64,000 nt of DNA from JAZKHE01 sp040385525 (GTDB lineage: Bacteria > Bacteroidota > Bacteroidia > UBA4408): the NCBI GenBank assembly GCA_040385525.1, contig JAZKHE010000006.1, positions 322,069 to 386,068 on the forward strand, given 5' to 3'. The position numbers and the translations under genes are program-made. Below, piece after piece: positions 1-7,640 of the stretch; position 1 is the first letter of the stretch, and the number at the start of each line of letters is the position of its first letter. The notes below the pieces were generated by a model that was not told the origin of the DNA, searched no databases, and saw nothing but the letters and a program-made list of their open reading frames with translations.

Positions 1-14
1 AAGTATTCAAACCA

Positions 15-866
15 ATGGAGTTTATATTAAAAGGCATAAATCCAGACGATTACTTTAATGTGAAAATTAACAAAAAAAATAATGAAGTAGAACCTCTCGC
101 TCGAAATATAGAGGTTGCAAAAATAAAAGAGAATAGGCCAACAGATGAAAAAATTGAGCAGCAATTTGATGAACAATTAAATCGAATCTCAAACATAAAA
201 AAAGAGTCAAAAGAAATGGAAAAAATTGATTTTGATCGTATGTTATTAATTATGTGCAATGTTCTCAGAAATTCAGAAGGTATTGAAGACCTTAATCTAA
301 AAAAAGAAGCTTATAACGAAATAATAAAACATAATATCACATACTCAATTCTTTATACTCAATTGTTAATTCGATATATTATTCAACACAAAAAACTTCC
401 TGCATCTATTCCACCAAATATTTCACTGGACTATTTACTGCAAAATTTACCATATCATATCCAACAATCCTTAAACTCTCACTTGGGGACACAAAAATTA
501 GAAGTTGTTGTTTTAGATAAGATTAATAAAGACAAAGCAGGGAAATCGAATTCAAATTCTGAAATTGAAAAATATCTTTCAGTAGCTCTTTTTTCTGACA
601 TACAAGGTGAAAACTTCGATAAGTATTTGAAACAATTAGTAAAATCAACAAATACTGTCCCTGTTCAGAACTACCTACTTTACAAGTTAACTGAATACTT
701 ATACAAAAGATCGAGGGAAGGTTCTGAAAATGAAGAAATGTATTTAGACCTAATTTCGGATTTGAAAATAAGGAGTCAAAAACTACCAAAGAGATTAAAG
801 GAACAAATCATGAAAAATCTAATCGAAAATAAAAAGAAGTTGACAAAGTATATGCGACTCGAATGA
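15..866 (+). CDS. Unrecognised cytoplasmic protein, possibly partial at the 5' end
   Basis: This 283-residue charged protein has no signal peptide or membrane segment that I can see. I do not recognise its family. It is rich in Lys, Glu, Asn and Ile. Residues 1-75 look low-complexity and charged, and the rest looks mainly helical. The C-terminal half carries repeated Lys/Leu-rich helices. The reading frame stays open to the left edge of the window, so the ATG at 15 may not be the true start and the gene may begin upstream. No ribosome-binding site is seen before this ATG. The stop is TGA at 864-866. The next gene is about 290 bases away, so no operon partner is visible. I infer no function. 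Confidence 0.6.
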   Translation: MEFILKGINPDDYFNVKINKKNNEVEPLARNIEVAKIKENRPTDEKIEQQFDEQLNRISNIKKESKEMEKIDFDRMLLIMCNVLRNSEGIEDLNLKKEAYNEIIKHNITYSILYTQLLIRYIIQHKKLPASIPPNISLDYLLQNLPYHIQQSLNSHLGTQKLEVVVLDKINKDKAGKSNSNSEIEKYLSVALFSDIQGENFDKYLKQLVKSTNTVPVQNYLLYKLTEYLYKRSREGSENEEMYLDLISDLKIRSQKLPKRLKEQIMKNLIENKKKLTKYMRLE

Positions 867-1159
867 TAAATCAAAGGGCAGCAAATAACAGCACCTACCC
901 CTCTTTCGTCATCGATTAGCATACTTATCGAGAATAATATAGCTATGCGTTTGTTGCGCTTTGAAAAAATTAAACATGTGTTAAAAAAACACTTCGTATT
1001 TGCGAGGAAGAATGACAAAACAATTTTTTAAAAGTGTGATTGATGTAATTTTTTAAAAAAATTATATAACACACAAACACAAAAAGCTTCTCACATTTAC
1101 CAAATAATTAAGTGTTTTAGCGTGGTATTGTTTTGTCGAGTTTTTATCTCTAGCCATAA
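867..1159. other. Intergenic region without a convincing gene
   Basis: This AT-rich stretch of about 290 bases has no credible coding frame; a minus-strand frame crossing 776-1018 overlaps the previous gene and has no recognisable product. It holds one copy of an imperfect 26-base repeat (907-932) that recurs at 1673-1698, after the next gene. I see no tRNA and no strong terminator. Confidence 0.5.
907..932. repeat. Imperfect 26-bp dispersed repeat, copy 1
   Basis: This 26-base segment matches 1673-1698 at 21 positions by eye. Both copies begin with cgtc and end with cgag. The two copies flank the lipoprotein gene at 1160-1606. Confidence 0.35.
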
Positions 1160-1606
1160 ATGAAAATTAGTGTACTAAAAATTTCATTTATATTTCTGTT
1201 TTTCACATCGTGTATTGTGCAGTCGCCTGTATACACAACACTTCCACAAGTATTGTGTTTAGAAATTGGAATGTCTAAAACCATGGTAGAAGATACATTA
1301 GGAATTAAACCCTACAACATTAAAACACTCAACGATTCTAGCACTGTTTTTATTTATGTTTATCGTTTAGCCGATCGCAAAACGTTTTCTTTTGATACGA
1401 GATCTAAAAATGGAAAAAAGGTAAAAGGAAAATATGTTCAATTGGCTGTGGCTTACTCAAAAGAAGATAAAGTTACAAGTATAGAATCGTGTAGTTTGTG
1501 TCCCGATAATTTGGTAACCGAACGTAAAGTAAATTTTGACAAAATTATTTTGTTTGTAACCGTTACCTTGCCAGTGCTACTAATTTATTTAGGGTTGAAG
1601 GCTTAG
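1160..1606 (+). CDS. Small lipoprotein with a BamE/SmpA-like motif and C-terminal membrane helix
   Basis: The 148-residue product begins with a short hydrophobic signal ending in FFTSC, a lipobox-like sequence with Cys18 as the likely lipidated residue. Residues 36-48 (LEIGMSKTMVEDTLG) resemble the start of the BamE/SmpA/OmlA fold, whose hallmark is a GM-x-K-x-x-V-x-x-x-LG turn. A hydrophobic stretch at about 129-146 could be a membrane helix, which is unusual for BamE proteins. Two closely spaced cysteines (SCSLC, near 112-116) add a possible disulfide or metal site. It stands alone, with intergenic gaps on both sides and a related 26-base repeat in each gap. The BamE-like assignment is a motif guess only; a generic Bacteroidota lipoprotein is the alternative. 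Confidence 0.6.
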   Translation: MKISVLKISFIFLFFTSCIVQSPVYTTLPQVLCLEIGMSKTMVEDTLGIKPYNIKTLNDSSTVFIYVYRLADRKTFSFDTRSKNGKKVKGKYVQLAVAYSKEDKVTSIESCSLCPDNLVTERKVNFDKIILFVTVTLPVLLIYLGLKA

Positions 1607-1672
1607 AATTTATACCGATGAGAAACGAGTAATGGTCCTATTCCGTTTCACTACATTGCATCAAACCCCACT

Positions 1673-1698
1673 CGTCTTCGTTTAGCTTGCTTAACGAG
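1673..1698. repeat. Imperfect 26-bp dispersed repeat, copy 2
   Basis: This is the partner of 907-932. The flanking ctcgt...acgag at 1671-1698 can pair as a short hairpin, so it may act as a weak processing or termination site after the lipoprotein gene. Confidence 0.3.
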
Positions 1699-1793
1699 GA
1701 TGCTTTGCTAACACGCAAAATAATTAAGTCAATTATTTTTTCAAATTCAAAGCAAATTTGTTAAATTGCATATAATTAAAATTTGCAAAGCAA

Positions 1794-2561
1794 ATGAAAA
1801 AAAACGTATTGCTTATTTTATTAGTTTGCTCTTTTCAACTTTTGTTGGCAACAACAATTACTTCTATAAAATGTAGCAACTGGACAGATGCTAGTACATG
1901 GGATTTAAACAGAATTCCGATTGCTAGCGACACAATTGTAATTGATAGTTTTGTGTATTTTGATGCAGATTTTACATCAGAAAATCCTGGTATGTTAATT
2001 ATAAATTCTGGTGGCTCATTATGTGGCAACAAAACTTATACAGGTCAATTTTTAAATAATGGCTTTTGCTATTTATACACCATCATATTAAACTACGGAC
2101 AGTCTGAATCAAACCAATTTTTGAATATTAAACAACTTATGACTGTTCAAAATGGGGCTAGTTATTCTACTAATAGAGCAATGTGTGTTGGTTGTAGTTA
2201 TTCTTGCGAAAACTGCACTGCGAATAAAATTGAACAAATTGATTCAACCGAAATAAATAATGAATTAAACCAAACAAAAATTGATAGTTTAAATAGGATT
2301 AACATTATTTTTTTAGCAACGCATTTTTCGAATATTGATATTTCTATTTTCCCAAATCCGAGTGCTCTATTTTTTAATATTGCTGGTATTACACAAAACA
2401 CAAGCATATCTCTCTACGATAATTTAGGAAAACTATTATTTAAAACAGCTGCAGAAAATGATGTTCTAATTAACACTGAAGGTTTAAGTAATGGAACTTA
2501 CACCTTACTTTTAGAAAGAGATTTTTTTAAGCAATACAAAAAAATTGTAGTTTTAAATTAA
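1794..2561 (+). CDS. Small secreted protein with T9SS type A sorting domain
   Basis: The 255-residue protein has a typical Sec signal (residues 1-20, MKKN then a leucine-rich core) and a C-terminal type IX secretion sorting domain. The sorting domain opens with DISIFPNPSALFFNI near residue 184 and ends in KKIVVLN, matching the family pattern of FPNP, then a beta-rich SLYDNLGK, then G-x-Y. Residues 25-110 resemble the N-terminal strands of G8-like or beta-helix Bacteroidota surface proteins (SxxWTDASTWDLNRIP). A CVGCSYSCENC cysteine cluster lies near residue 140. Family knowledge predicts export through the inner membrane by Sec, passage through the T9SS translocon, then cleavage and attachment to the cell surface. 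The specific ligand is unknown. The next gene starts 7 bases after the stop, but its function looks unrelated. Confidence 0.8.
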   Translation: MKKNVLLILLVCSFQLLLATTITSIKCSNWTDASTWDLNRIPIASDTIVIDSFVYFDADFTSENPGMLIINSGGSLCGNKTYTGQFLNNGFCYLYTIILNYGQSESNQFLNIKQLMTVQNGASYSTNRAMCVGCSYSCENCTANKIEQIDSTEINNELNQTKIDSLNRINIIFLATHFSNIDISIFPNPSALFFNIAGITQNTSISLYDNLGKLLFKTAAENDVLINTEGLSNGTYTLLLERDFFKQYKKIVVLN

Positions 2562-2568
2562 TGTTTAT

Positions 2569-3255
2569 ATGCCTGTAGCCATACAAAAATCAACTTTTCA
2601 GTTTTTAAAAGAAATTGCTAAAAACAATAACCGCGAGTGGTTTAACGAGCATAAAACTGCATACACCACAGCGCAAGAAAATATGGCTGCGTTTGTAGAT
2701 GTACTAATTGCAGAAATGAACAAACACGATGAACTTGAAACTGTTTCGGGTAAAAAAAGTTTGTATCGCATTTATAACGATGTGCGTTTTAGCAAAGATA
2801 AATCGCCATACAACGCTCGTTTTGCTTTTGGTTTAAAACGTGCTACCAAATTTAAACGTGGTGGTTATTACACGCACATTCAGCCAGGAAATAGTTTTTT
2901 GGCTTGCGGATTTTTTGCTCCAAATGCTGATGATTTAAAACGTATTCGCGAAGATATTGCTGCGAATTACAAAGACTGGAATAAAATTTTAAACGGAAAA
3001 AAGCTAAAAGAAAATTTTGGCGTACTACAAGGCGATACCGTTGCTACTGCTCCACGCGGATTTGATAAAAACCAAGCAGGAATTGAATTGATACGGCACA
3101 AACAATTTATTTTGCGTCATAATTTTACTGATGCAGAAGTGCTCTCTCCCAATTTTGTAAAAGATGTAAATGCAATTTTTAAATCGGTTCGTCCATTTTT
3201 CGATTACATGAGCGATGTGCTAACTACAGATGCTAACGGCGTGTTGAACGTGTAA
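2569..3255 (+). CDS. DUF2461 domain protein
   Basis: This 228-residue cytoplasmic protein fits the DUF2461 (TIGR02453) family along its length. The N-terminal FLKEIAKNNNREWFNEHK, the central KSLYRIYNDVRFSKDKSPY and the GGYYTHIQPGNSFLACG strand segment are family hallmarks. The biochemical role of the family is unknown. MepB starts two bases after the stop, so the two are probably co-transcribed. A separate 3' relic of a second DUF2461 gene lies at 3752-3838 and matches the segment around RHNFTDAEVLSPNFVKDV of this gene, which points to an old local duplication. Confidence 0.9.
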   Translation: MPVAIQKSTFQFLKEIAKNNNREWFNEHKTAYTTAQENMAAFVDVLIAEMNKHDELETVSGKKSLYRIYNDVRFSKDKSPYNARFAFGLKRATKFKRGGYYTHIQPGNSFLACGFFAPNADDLKRIREDIAANYKDWNKILNGKKLKENFGVLQGDTVATAPRGFDKNQAGIELIRHKQFILRHNFTDAEVLSPNFVKDVNAIFKSVRPFFDYMSDVLTTDANGVLNV

Positions 3256-3257
3256 TA

Positions 3258-3761
3258 ATGGATAGTGTTCACCCAGATTTGGCAATTGCTAAAAAACAAT
3301 TGTATGCTAACAACAATTTAGAACAAACGAATTTTAAAGCCGAAAAAGAAAGTGCAGAATACGCTGCCTCTACCTTTACACTAAATAATTTAGCAGTTAT
3401 TTATAGAGTCGCTAAAATTACACCTACCAAAAATGGTCAGTTTGTAACTATTTGGAAAAGAAATAGCAAGGGCATTACAGAACCGTTTCATGTTTCAGAT
3501 TCATTTGATTTTATTATTATCAGCGTTCGCAATGAAGCTAATATAGGGCAGTTTATTTTTCCTAAATCGGTGTTGCTTCAACAAAAAATAATTTCGGGAA
3601 ATAACAAAGAAGGTAAACGCGGTATGCGTGTGTATCCTCCTTGGGACAAGCCCATGAGCAAGCAAGCCGAAAAAACGCAAGAATGGCAATTGAAACATTT
3701 TTTTTCGATAAATAATTCTCTTTCTTCTGTTGAGTTAGCACAACTAAAAAAATTGTTTTGA
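3258..3761 (+). CDS. MepB family protein
   Basis: The 167-residue protein matches the MepB family. It has the N-terminal SxEYAASTFTLNN segment, the conserved KITPTKNGQFVTIWKRN motif, a central DFIIISVRNEANIGQFIFPKSVL core, and the C-terminal GKRGMRVYPPWDKP followed by a WQLKHFF helix. MepB was first named from the Staphylococcus mepRAB operon, but its molecular function is not established. No signal peptide is present. It follows DUF2461 after a two-base gap. The last bases overlap, in another frame, the beginning of a DUF2461 relic, so the C-terminus may have been reshaped by that rearrangement. Confidence 0.88.
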   Translation: MDSVHPDLAIAKKQLYANNNLEQTNFKAEKESAEYAASTFTLNNLAVIYRVAKITPTKNGQFVTIWKRNSKGITEPFHVSDSFDFIIISVRNEANIGQFIFPKSVLLQQKIISGNNKEGKRGMRVYPPWDKPMSKQAEKTQEWQLKHFFSINNSLSSVELAQLKKLF

Positions 3762-3838
3762 AACATAATAGTACAGAAGCAGAAATATTATCTGCTAATT
3801 TTGTAAAAGAGGTAGATACAATTTATAAAAATGAGTAA
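3752..3838 (+). pseudogene. C-terminal relic of a second DUF2461 gene
   Basis: Read in the frame of the codon at 3752, this stretch encodes IVLKHNSTEAEILSANFVKEV and a few more residues, then TAA at 3836-3838. It aligns with the intact gene's ILRHNFTDAEVLSPNFVKDV segment with about 14 identities in 22 residues. It has no start of its own, overlaps the last codons of MepB in another frame, and overlaps the start of the alkyltransferase gene. I read it as the remnant of a duplicated DUF2461 gene whose 5' part was replaced or lost. Confidence 0.65.
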
Positions 3839-4445
3839 TCCATTTTACGATTCTTTAAGCGGTTTTAGCGATTCTTTTAAATCTATTTTTGAGGTATCTC
3901 CTACTACTGAAAGTAACAAACAAATACTAAACATAACTCGCATTGAAACGCCTTTAGCGCCAATGTTTGCTTGTGCTGTTGATGATGGTATTTGCCTTTT
4001 AGAATTTACGGATAGACAAAATTTAGAATCGGAATTAAAATCATTACTCAAACTTTTAAACGCCACTATTGTTCCTGCCGAAAACAAACATTTTGATGTA
4101 CTGCGCAAACAACTTGATGAATATTTTAAAGGTTCGCGAAAAAAATTTGAACTACAATTAGTTACACCCGGAACTGCTTTTCAACAGCAAGTTTGGGAAG
4201 AATTACAAACCATTCCTTTTGGTTCTACACGTTCGTATAAACAACAATCAATCGCATTAAAAAATCCGGAAGCAATAAGAGCTGTAGCCCACGCAAACGG
4301 AATGAACAGAATTGCAATTATTATTCCGTGCCACCGAGTAATTGGTTCTGATGGCGATTTAACGGGTTATGCGGGAGGTATTTCTAAAAAAAAGTGGTTG
4401 CTTAATCACGAGCAAGAATACAAACAAAGTTCGTTAGAGTTTTAA
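3831..4445 (+). CDS. ogt: Methylated-DNA--protein-cysteine S-methyltransferase
   Basis: This 204-residue enzyme should remove O6-alkyl groups from guanine in DNA by irreversible transfer to its own cysteine. The active-site motif IIPCHRVIG is intact, with Cys167 as the acceptor. The preceding helix-turn-helix region (FQQQVWEELQTIPFGSTRSYKQQS) and the asparagine-containing hinge (AVAHANGMNR) are canonical. Residues 1-35 form a non-conserved N-terminal extension before the ribonuclease-like domain. There is no AraC/Ada domain, so it is of Ogt/MGMT type rather than Ada. The start overlaps the DUF2461 relic; an internal start would lose only the variable extension. It converges with the next minus-strand gene after a 13-base gap. 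Confidence 0.93.
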   Translation: MSNPFYDSLSGFSDSFKSIFEVSPTTESNKQILNITRIETPLAPMFACAVDDGICLLEFTDRQNLESELKSLLKLLNATIVPAENKHFDVLRKQLDEYFKGSRKKFELQLVTPGTAFQQQVWEELQTIPFGSTRSYKQQSIALKNPEAIRAVAHANGMNRIAIIIPCHRVIGSDGDLTGYAGGISKKKWLLNHEQEYKQSSLEF

Positions 4446-4458
4446 TCGATACTCGCTA

Positions 4459-5067
4459 TTAAAACCCTTTAGGAACTGCCATATAAGCTATATGATAACG
4501 TTTGACTGTTGCGCTTGGACTTTGCTTTATATTTAATATCATTACGCCATTTTTGTAAGATAAAATTTCGTTCATTTCCTGTTCACCAAAAACCAAGGTT
4601 ACCATCATAAATTTAGTTCCTACTTTTTTAACATCACTTAATTTTGTTGCTATGTTTTCATCAAAAGTGGTATGGTTTACTTTTAGCGAACCGTCTTTGT
4701 AACGAAACAAACTCATATCATAACGTACTCCTTTTGTAGTATACCTACAAAAATTAAACTGATTACTTGCTTGTATTTTTTCGCGACTTTCTAAATCATC
4801 TAAAAAATAAGAACTATATTCTTTATCATAAAAATAATAGTTCGCTATTTCGTACCAATCGTATTTTAAAAGCGTGTCTTTAAAACCATTAGGAATAACT
4901 TCTGCTTTAGCTGCTATTAATTGTGCTTGTGATGGAATTACAGGCAAAACGAGCTTTTTTAAATCTTCGTAATAGCCATTTTTAGGTTGTGTTTTATAAT
5001 CGATTTGCGCAGTGGCAGCAAAACAAATTAAAAAGAAAAATGCAAAAGCAAAGTTTGTTGTTTTCAT
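4459..5067 (-). CDS. Exported protein of unknown function
   Basis: The 202-residue product has a clear Sec signal (MKTTNFAFAFFFLICFAATAQ, cut after Ala-Gln). The mature part contains many tyrosines and lysines, for example NYYFYDKEYSSYFLDD near residue 76, and ends with HIAYMAVPKGF. I do not recognise a family. The lack of a C-terminal T9SS domain suggests a periplasmic location. It sits 35 bases downstream of the Tudor-like repeat protein on the same strand, so the two may share a transcript. Confidence 0.7.
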   Translation of the reverse strand: MKTTNFAFAFFFLICFAATAQIDYKTQPKNGYYEDLKKLVLPVIPSQAQLIAAKAEVIPNGFKDTLLKYDWYEIANYYFYDKEYSSYFLDDLESREKIQASNQFNFCRYTTKGVRYDMSLFRYKDGSLKVNHTTFDENIATKLSDVKKVGTKFMMVTLVFGEQEMNEILSYKNGVMILNIKQSPSATVKRYHIAYMAVPKGF

Positions 5068-5102
5068 TTTATGAGAATTATTTTAGAAAAATAAATTTAA
5101 AA

Positions 5103-6770
5103 TTACTGATAGCTTTTTACAGGTATTTCTCCGTTCAAACCGTCTAACGAATTTTTCTTTTGGTATCCGCCTCCATTAATATATGTTTCGCTGTAAACGT
5201 AATATATTGCACGCAACTCGCCATCAGGCATTTTAAATAACATTCTTCCGTTTTTAGTTCTGTGATCAGGAATTTTAAAAACATCTAATGTTATTGACCA
5301 TTCTCTACTATTCATTTCATTTTTAATAATAGTTGCGCCAGGGCGTAATGCCAATAATTCGTTTTTCGCTAAATTTTGTATGTGAGCCTCTGCAGGTCCT
5401 GGAGTGAGCCCTTTTCCATATATGTAAGTTATTGGCATATTTGCAGGACGAATATAACTTTCGTAGGTTGACTTATTACCAAAAGTATTGGCGTAATTGG
5501 GTGTAGAAACTAAATAAGCATCGCTCCCTTTTGGCCAAATAATTACTGCTGGCACCCATGCTTCTTGATCGCCACTTGATGTTAGCAATTGTACTTCTTC
5601 TCCAATTTTATACTTTGCGTTTTTTAATTGTTGTGGATCGCCATAATATTCTCTGTTACCTGCTTTATCAAACAATGCAATTTGATCTTCTTCACCGTTT
5701 TCTTTGTAAATAGTTATTAATCCAACATATTTATCTTTTTCGCTATTTACTTTATCAATGTAAATGCATTTGCATTTCCAATACAATTGTCCGTTTTTAT
5801 AGTAAAACGAAATATCATCATTAACAGCTTTATTAGGGCCTGCTGGTTTGTATACTCTACAGTATTTAGATTGAGTAATATCGCACACATTAAATTTAGC
5901 ATCCAAATATTCAATAATTTCTCCGTTTGCAGGAGTAGGATATGAATTTTTTGGAATCATCATTTTTCTATTTTGCTCCGTGTTCGAAGCATCATATTTA
6001 GAAAGGATTTCTGTATGTTTTACTTTTATCGTTCCAGTTTCGCGTTTTACATCGTAATAATCTTTCGATTCTACATTTTGCGAACTTACAATTGTTCCAA
6101 TAAAATTATCAACTCCATTTGATGGAGAATTTATCCACACTTGCTCCCCTTCTTTGTATAACGTTCCGTACGATGCCATTCTAGCTTTTGTAGCTTCGTT
6201 ACGAGTATCTTCAGCATTCTTTTTTGATGTTGCTTTTAATTCTTTTGGATAAGCATATTCGTACATCGATTCAGAAAATTTTACCTGATAACGGCCTGCG
6301 CTACTAATAGGAGAAACTACTTCAGCATCAACCCATTTATCGCGGTAAAAATATTCAACCAAATCGCCTACTCTAAATGTGCCAGAAGAAGCGCTGGAAG
6401 TAGAAGTTGTTGAACTTGATGTGCTTGAAGAATTACTTCCTCCCAAACTTTTTAAACGCGCTGTTGTAACCCATGTATCATATTTAGGATCGTAACCATC
6501 GTAATGAATTTTATATTTATCGCCGTTAACTTCCATAATATAACCAGGATACCATTTAGCATTTTCTTCGATAGAGACTTTATCGTTTACTTTATAAGCA
6601 GCTTCACTAGAAGATGTTGTAGAAGAATTACTACTAGAACTTTTTGCTTTTTCGGGCTGAGATTTTTCTTGTTTGTTTTCAATCTTAACAGCCGGAACTT
6701 TTATTTTTATTTGAGCTTGTACCGAAATTACTGACAAAACAAGAATAAGTAGTGTGATTTTTAGTTTCAT
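5103..6770 (-). CDS. Secreted multi-Tudor/SH3-like repeat protein
   Basis: The 555-residue product begins with a Sec signal (residues 1-19) and a serine-rich linker, then several small beta-barrel modules of Tudor/Agenet/SH3-like type. The first is near 60-110 (YKVNDKVSIEENAKWYPGYI...DPKYDTWV), which strongly recalls eukaryotic Tudor-knot and Agenet domains. Further copies lie near 132-180 (FRVGDLVEYFYRDKWVDAEV), 207-262 (YKEGEQVWINS) and 390-445 (YKIGEEVQLLTS). A Ser/Thr-rich spacer (SSSTSSSTTSTSSAS) separates modules 1 and 2. The C-terminal 100 residues form a separate conserved-looking domain. In eukaryotes such folds bind methylated lysine or nucleic acid, but the signal peptide places this protein outside the cytoplasm, so a structural or protein-binding role is more likely. 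No T9SS sorting domain is seen. Confidence 0.7.
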   Translation of the reverse strand: MKLKITLLILVLSVISVQAQIKIKVPAVKIENKQEKSQPEKAKSSSSNSSTTSSSEAAYKVNDKVSIEENAKWYPGYIMEVNGDKYKIHYDGYDPKYDTWVTTARLKSLGGSNSSSTSSSTTSTSSASSGTFRVGDLVEYFYRDKWVDAEVVSPISSAGRYQVKFSESMYEYAYPKELKATSKKNAEDTRNEATKARMASYGTLYKEGEQVWINSPSNGVDNFIGTIVSSQNVESKDYYDVKRETGTIKVKHTEILSKYDASNTEQNRKMMIPKNSYPTPANGEIIEYLDAKFNVCDITQSKYCRVYKPAGPNKAVNDDISFYYKNGQLYWKCKCIYIDKVNSEKDKYVGLITIYKENGEEDQIALFDKAGNREYYGDPQQLKNAKYKIGEEVQLLTSSGDQEAWVPAVIIWPKGSDAYLVSTPNYANTFGNKSTYESYIRPANMPITYIYGKGLTPGPAEAHIQNLAKNELLALRPGATIIKNEMNSREWSITLDVFKIPDHRTKNGRMLFKMPDGELRAIYYVYSETYINGGGYQKKNSLDGLNGEIPVKSYQ

Positions 6771-6843
6771 AGTTTGAGCTTTATTTAAAAATAAATTTAT
6801 TGTATGAAGTAAACCTAAACTAAAAAAACTAGATATCCTAAAT

Positions 6844-6876
6844 CAAAAAACCAAAATTCTTACTAAAAATTTTGGT
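6844..6876 (-). terminator. Rho-independent terminator of the PIN toxin-antitoxin operon
   Basis: Read on the minus strand, ACCAAAATT and AATTTTGGT form a perfect 9-bp stem around a 9-base loop (arms 6868-6876 and 6850-6858), followed at once by a run of six T (6844-6849). It lies 60-95 bases after the PIN toxin stop. The stem is AT-rich, which fits the genome. Confidence 0.6.
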
Positions 6877-6938
6877 CAAATACATAAAAAATAAAGGTGA
6901 AACTAAGCTATAACTGGTTTGTTTTGTTTTGTTTTTAG

Positions 6939-7352
6939 TTAAATCTTTTTAACTAATTCATCAGGACTAATAACTGAAATTTCAGAATCTTTAAAATCTT
7001 TTATATTTCGAGTAACAATGTAATCAATTCTATCAACGGTATAAGCACTTATTATTTGAATTGCATCTTCAAAGTCTTTGTGCTTAGATTTAAGCCCTTT
7101 TTTAAGAATATCTGTATCTACAGAAATAACATTAATGTATTCCATTAAATTATATAAAATAGATCTTAATTCTTTTTCTTCAATATATTTTTTAAGCAAA
7201 TAATGTGTGGTTGCTATAGAATGAGAAGAAGTATATAGTTTTACTTTTTTATTTTCAGCTTTATTAAAAATTTCAATAGCAAATTTACTGAACGGTTTTC
7301 TATCGGCAAGTAAGTCAATTAAAATATTGGTATCAACAAATACTTTAATCAT
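6939..7352 (-). CDS. PIN domain toxin (VapC-like ribonuclease)
   Basis: The 137-residue protein spans one PIN domain. It opens with VFVDTNILIDLL, placing the first catalytic aspartate at Asp7, and has the second acidic cluster KHKDFEDAIQ near residue 90 and the late DYIVTRNIKDF motif. PIN toxins are metal-dependent ribonucleases that usually cleave tRNA or rRNA and are held inactive by a partner antitoxin. The start codon overlaps the end of the upstream antitoxin gene by four bases, which is typical of translational coupling in type II modules. The target RNA cannot be read from the sequence. Confidence 0.88.
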   Translation of the reverse strand: MIKVFVDTNILIDLLADRKPFSKFAIEIFNKAENKKVKLYTSSHSIATTHYLLKKYIEEKELRSILYNLMEYINVISVDTDILKKGLKSKHKDFEDAIQIISAYTVDRIDYIVTRNIKDFKDSEISVISPDELVKKI

Positions 7353-7591
7353 AGGTGTTTATTTTCTAAATAAGAACGCAATTCTTTTTTCTCATCAAAA
7401 TTTTTAGGCAGTTTTACTGAACCAACAATTTTCTTAAGTTTTGGAGAAATTTGATTATTTGAATTATCTTGAATAATTGTTTCCAAATAATTCTCAATCA
7501 GCTCTGAAAGACTTCTACCTGTTTGTTTAGCGTAGATTTTTGCCTTTTCAATAATAGATTTTTCTACTGTTAAAGTTAGCTTGGTAGTCAT
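7349..7591 (-). CDS. DUF6364 family ribbon-helix-helix-like antitoxin
   Basis: The 80-residue product starts with TTKLTLTVEKSIIEKAKIYAKQTGRSLSELIENYLETI, the N-terminal beta-strand plus two-helix pattern of RHH antitoxins and in particular DUF6364. The C-terminal half (ISPKLKKIVGSVKLPKNF...KHL) is the usual flexible tail that would wrap around the PIN toxin. It is the first gene of the pair and overlaps the toxin by four bases. RHH antitoxins generally bind their own promoter as dimers, so the AT-rich stretch 7592-7640 is the expected operator region, although I see no clear palindrome there. Confidence 0.85.
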   Translation of the reverse strand: MTTKLTLTVEKSIIEKAKIYAKQTGRSLSELIENYLETIIQDNSNNQISPKLKKIVGSVKLPKNFDEKKELRSYLENKHL

Positions 7592-7640
7592 AACACGTGT
7601 ATTTATTTCAAAGATACGTATTTTATTCTAAATAGACAAA

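Noticed and set aside
776..1018. Minus-strand frame of 80 codons
   Set aside because: It overlaps the end of a plus-strand gene, has no recognisable domain and no start signal, and lies in AT-rich spacer.
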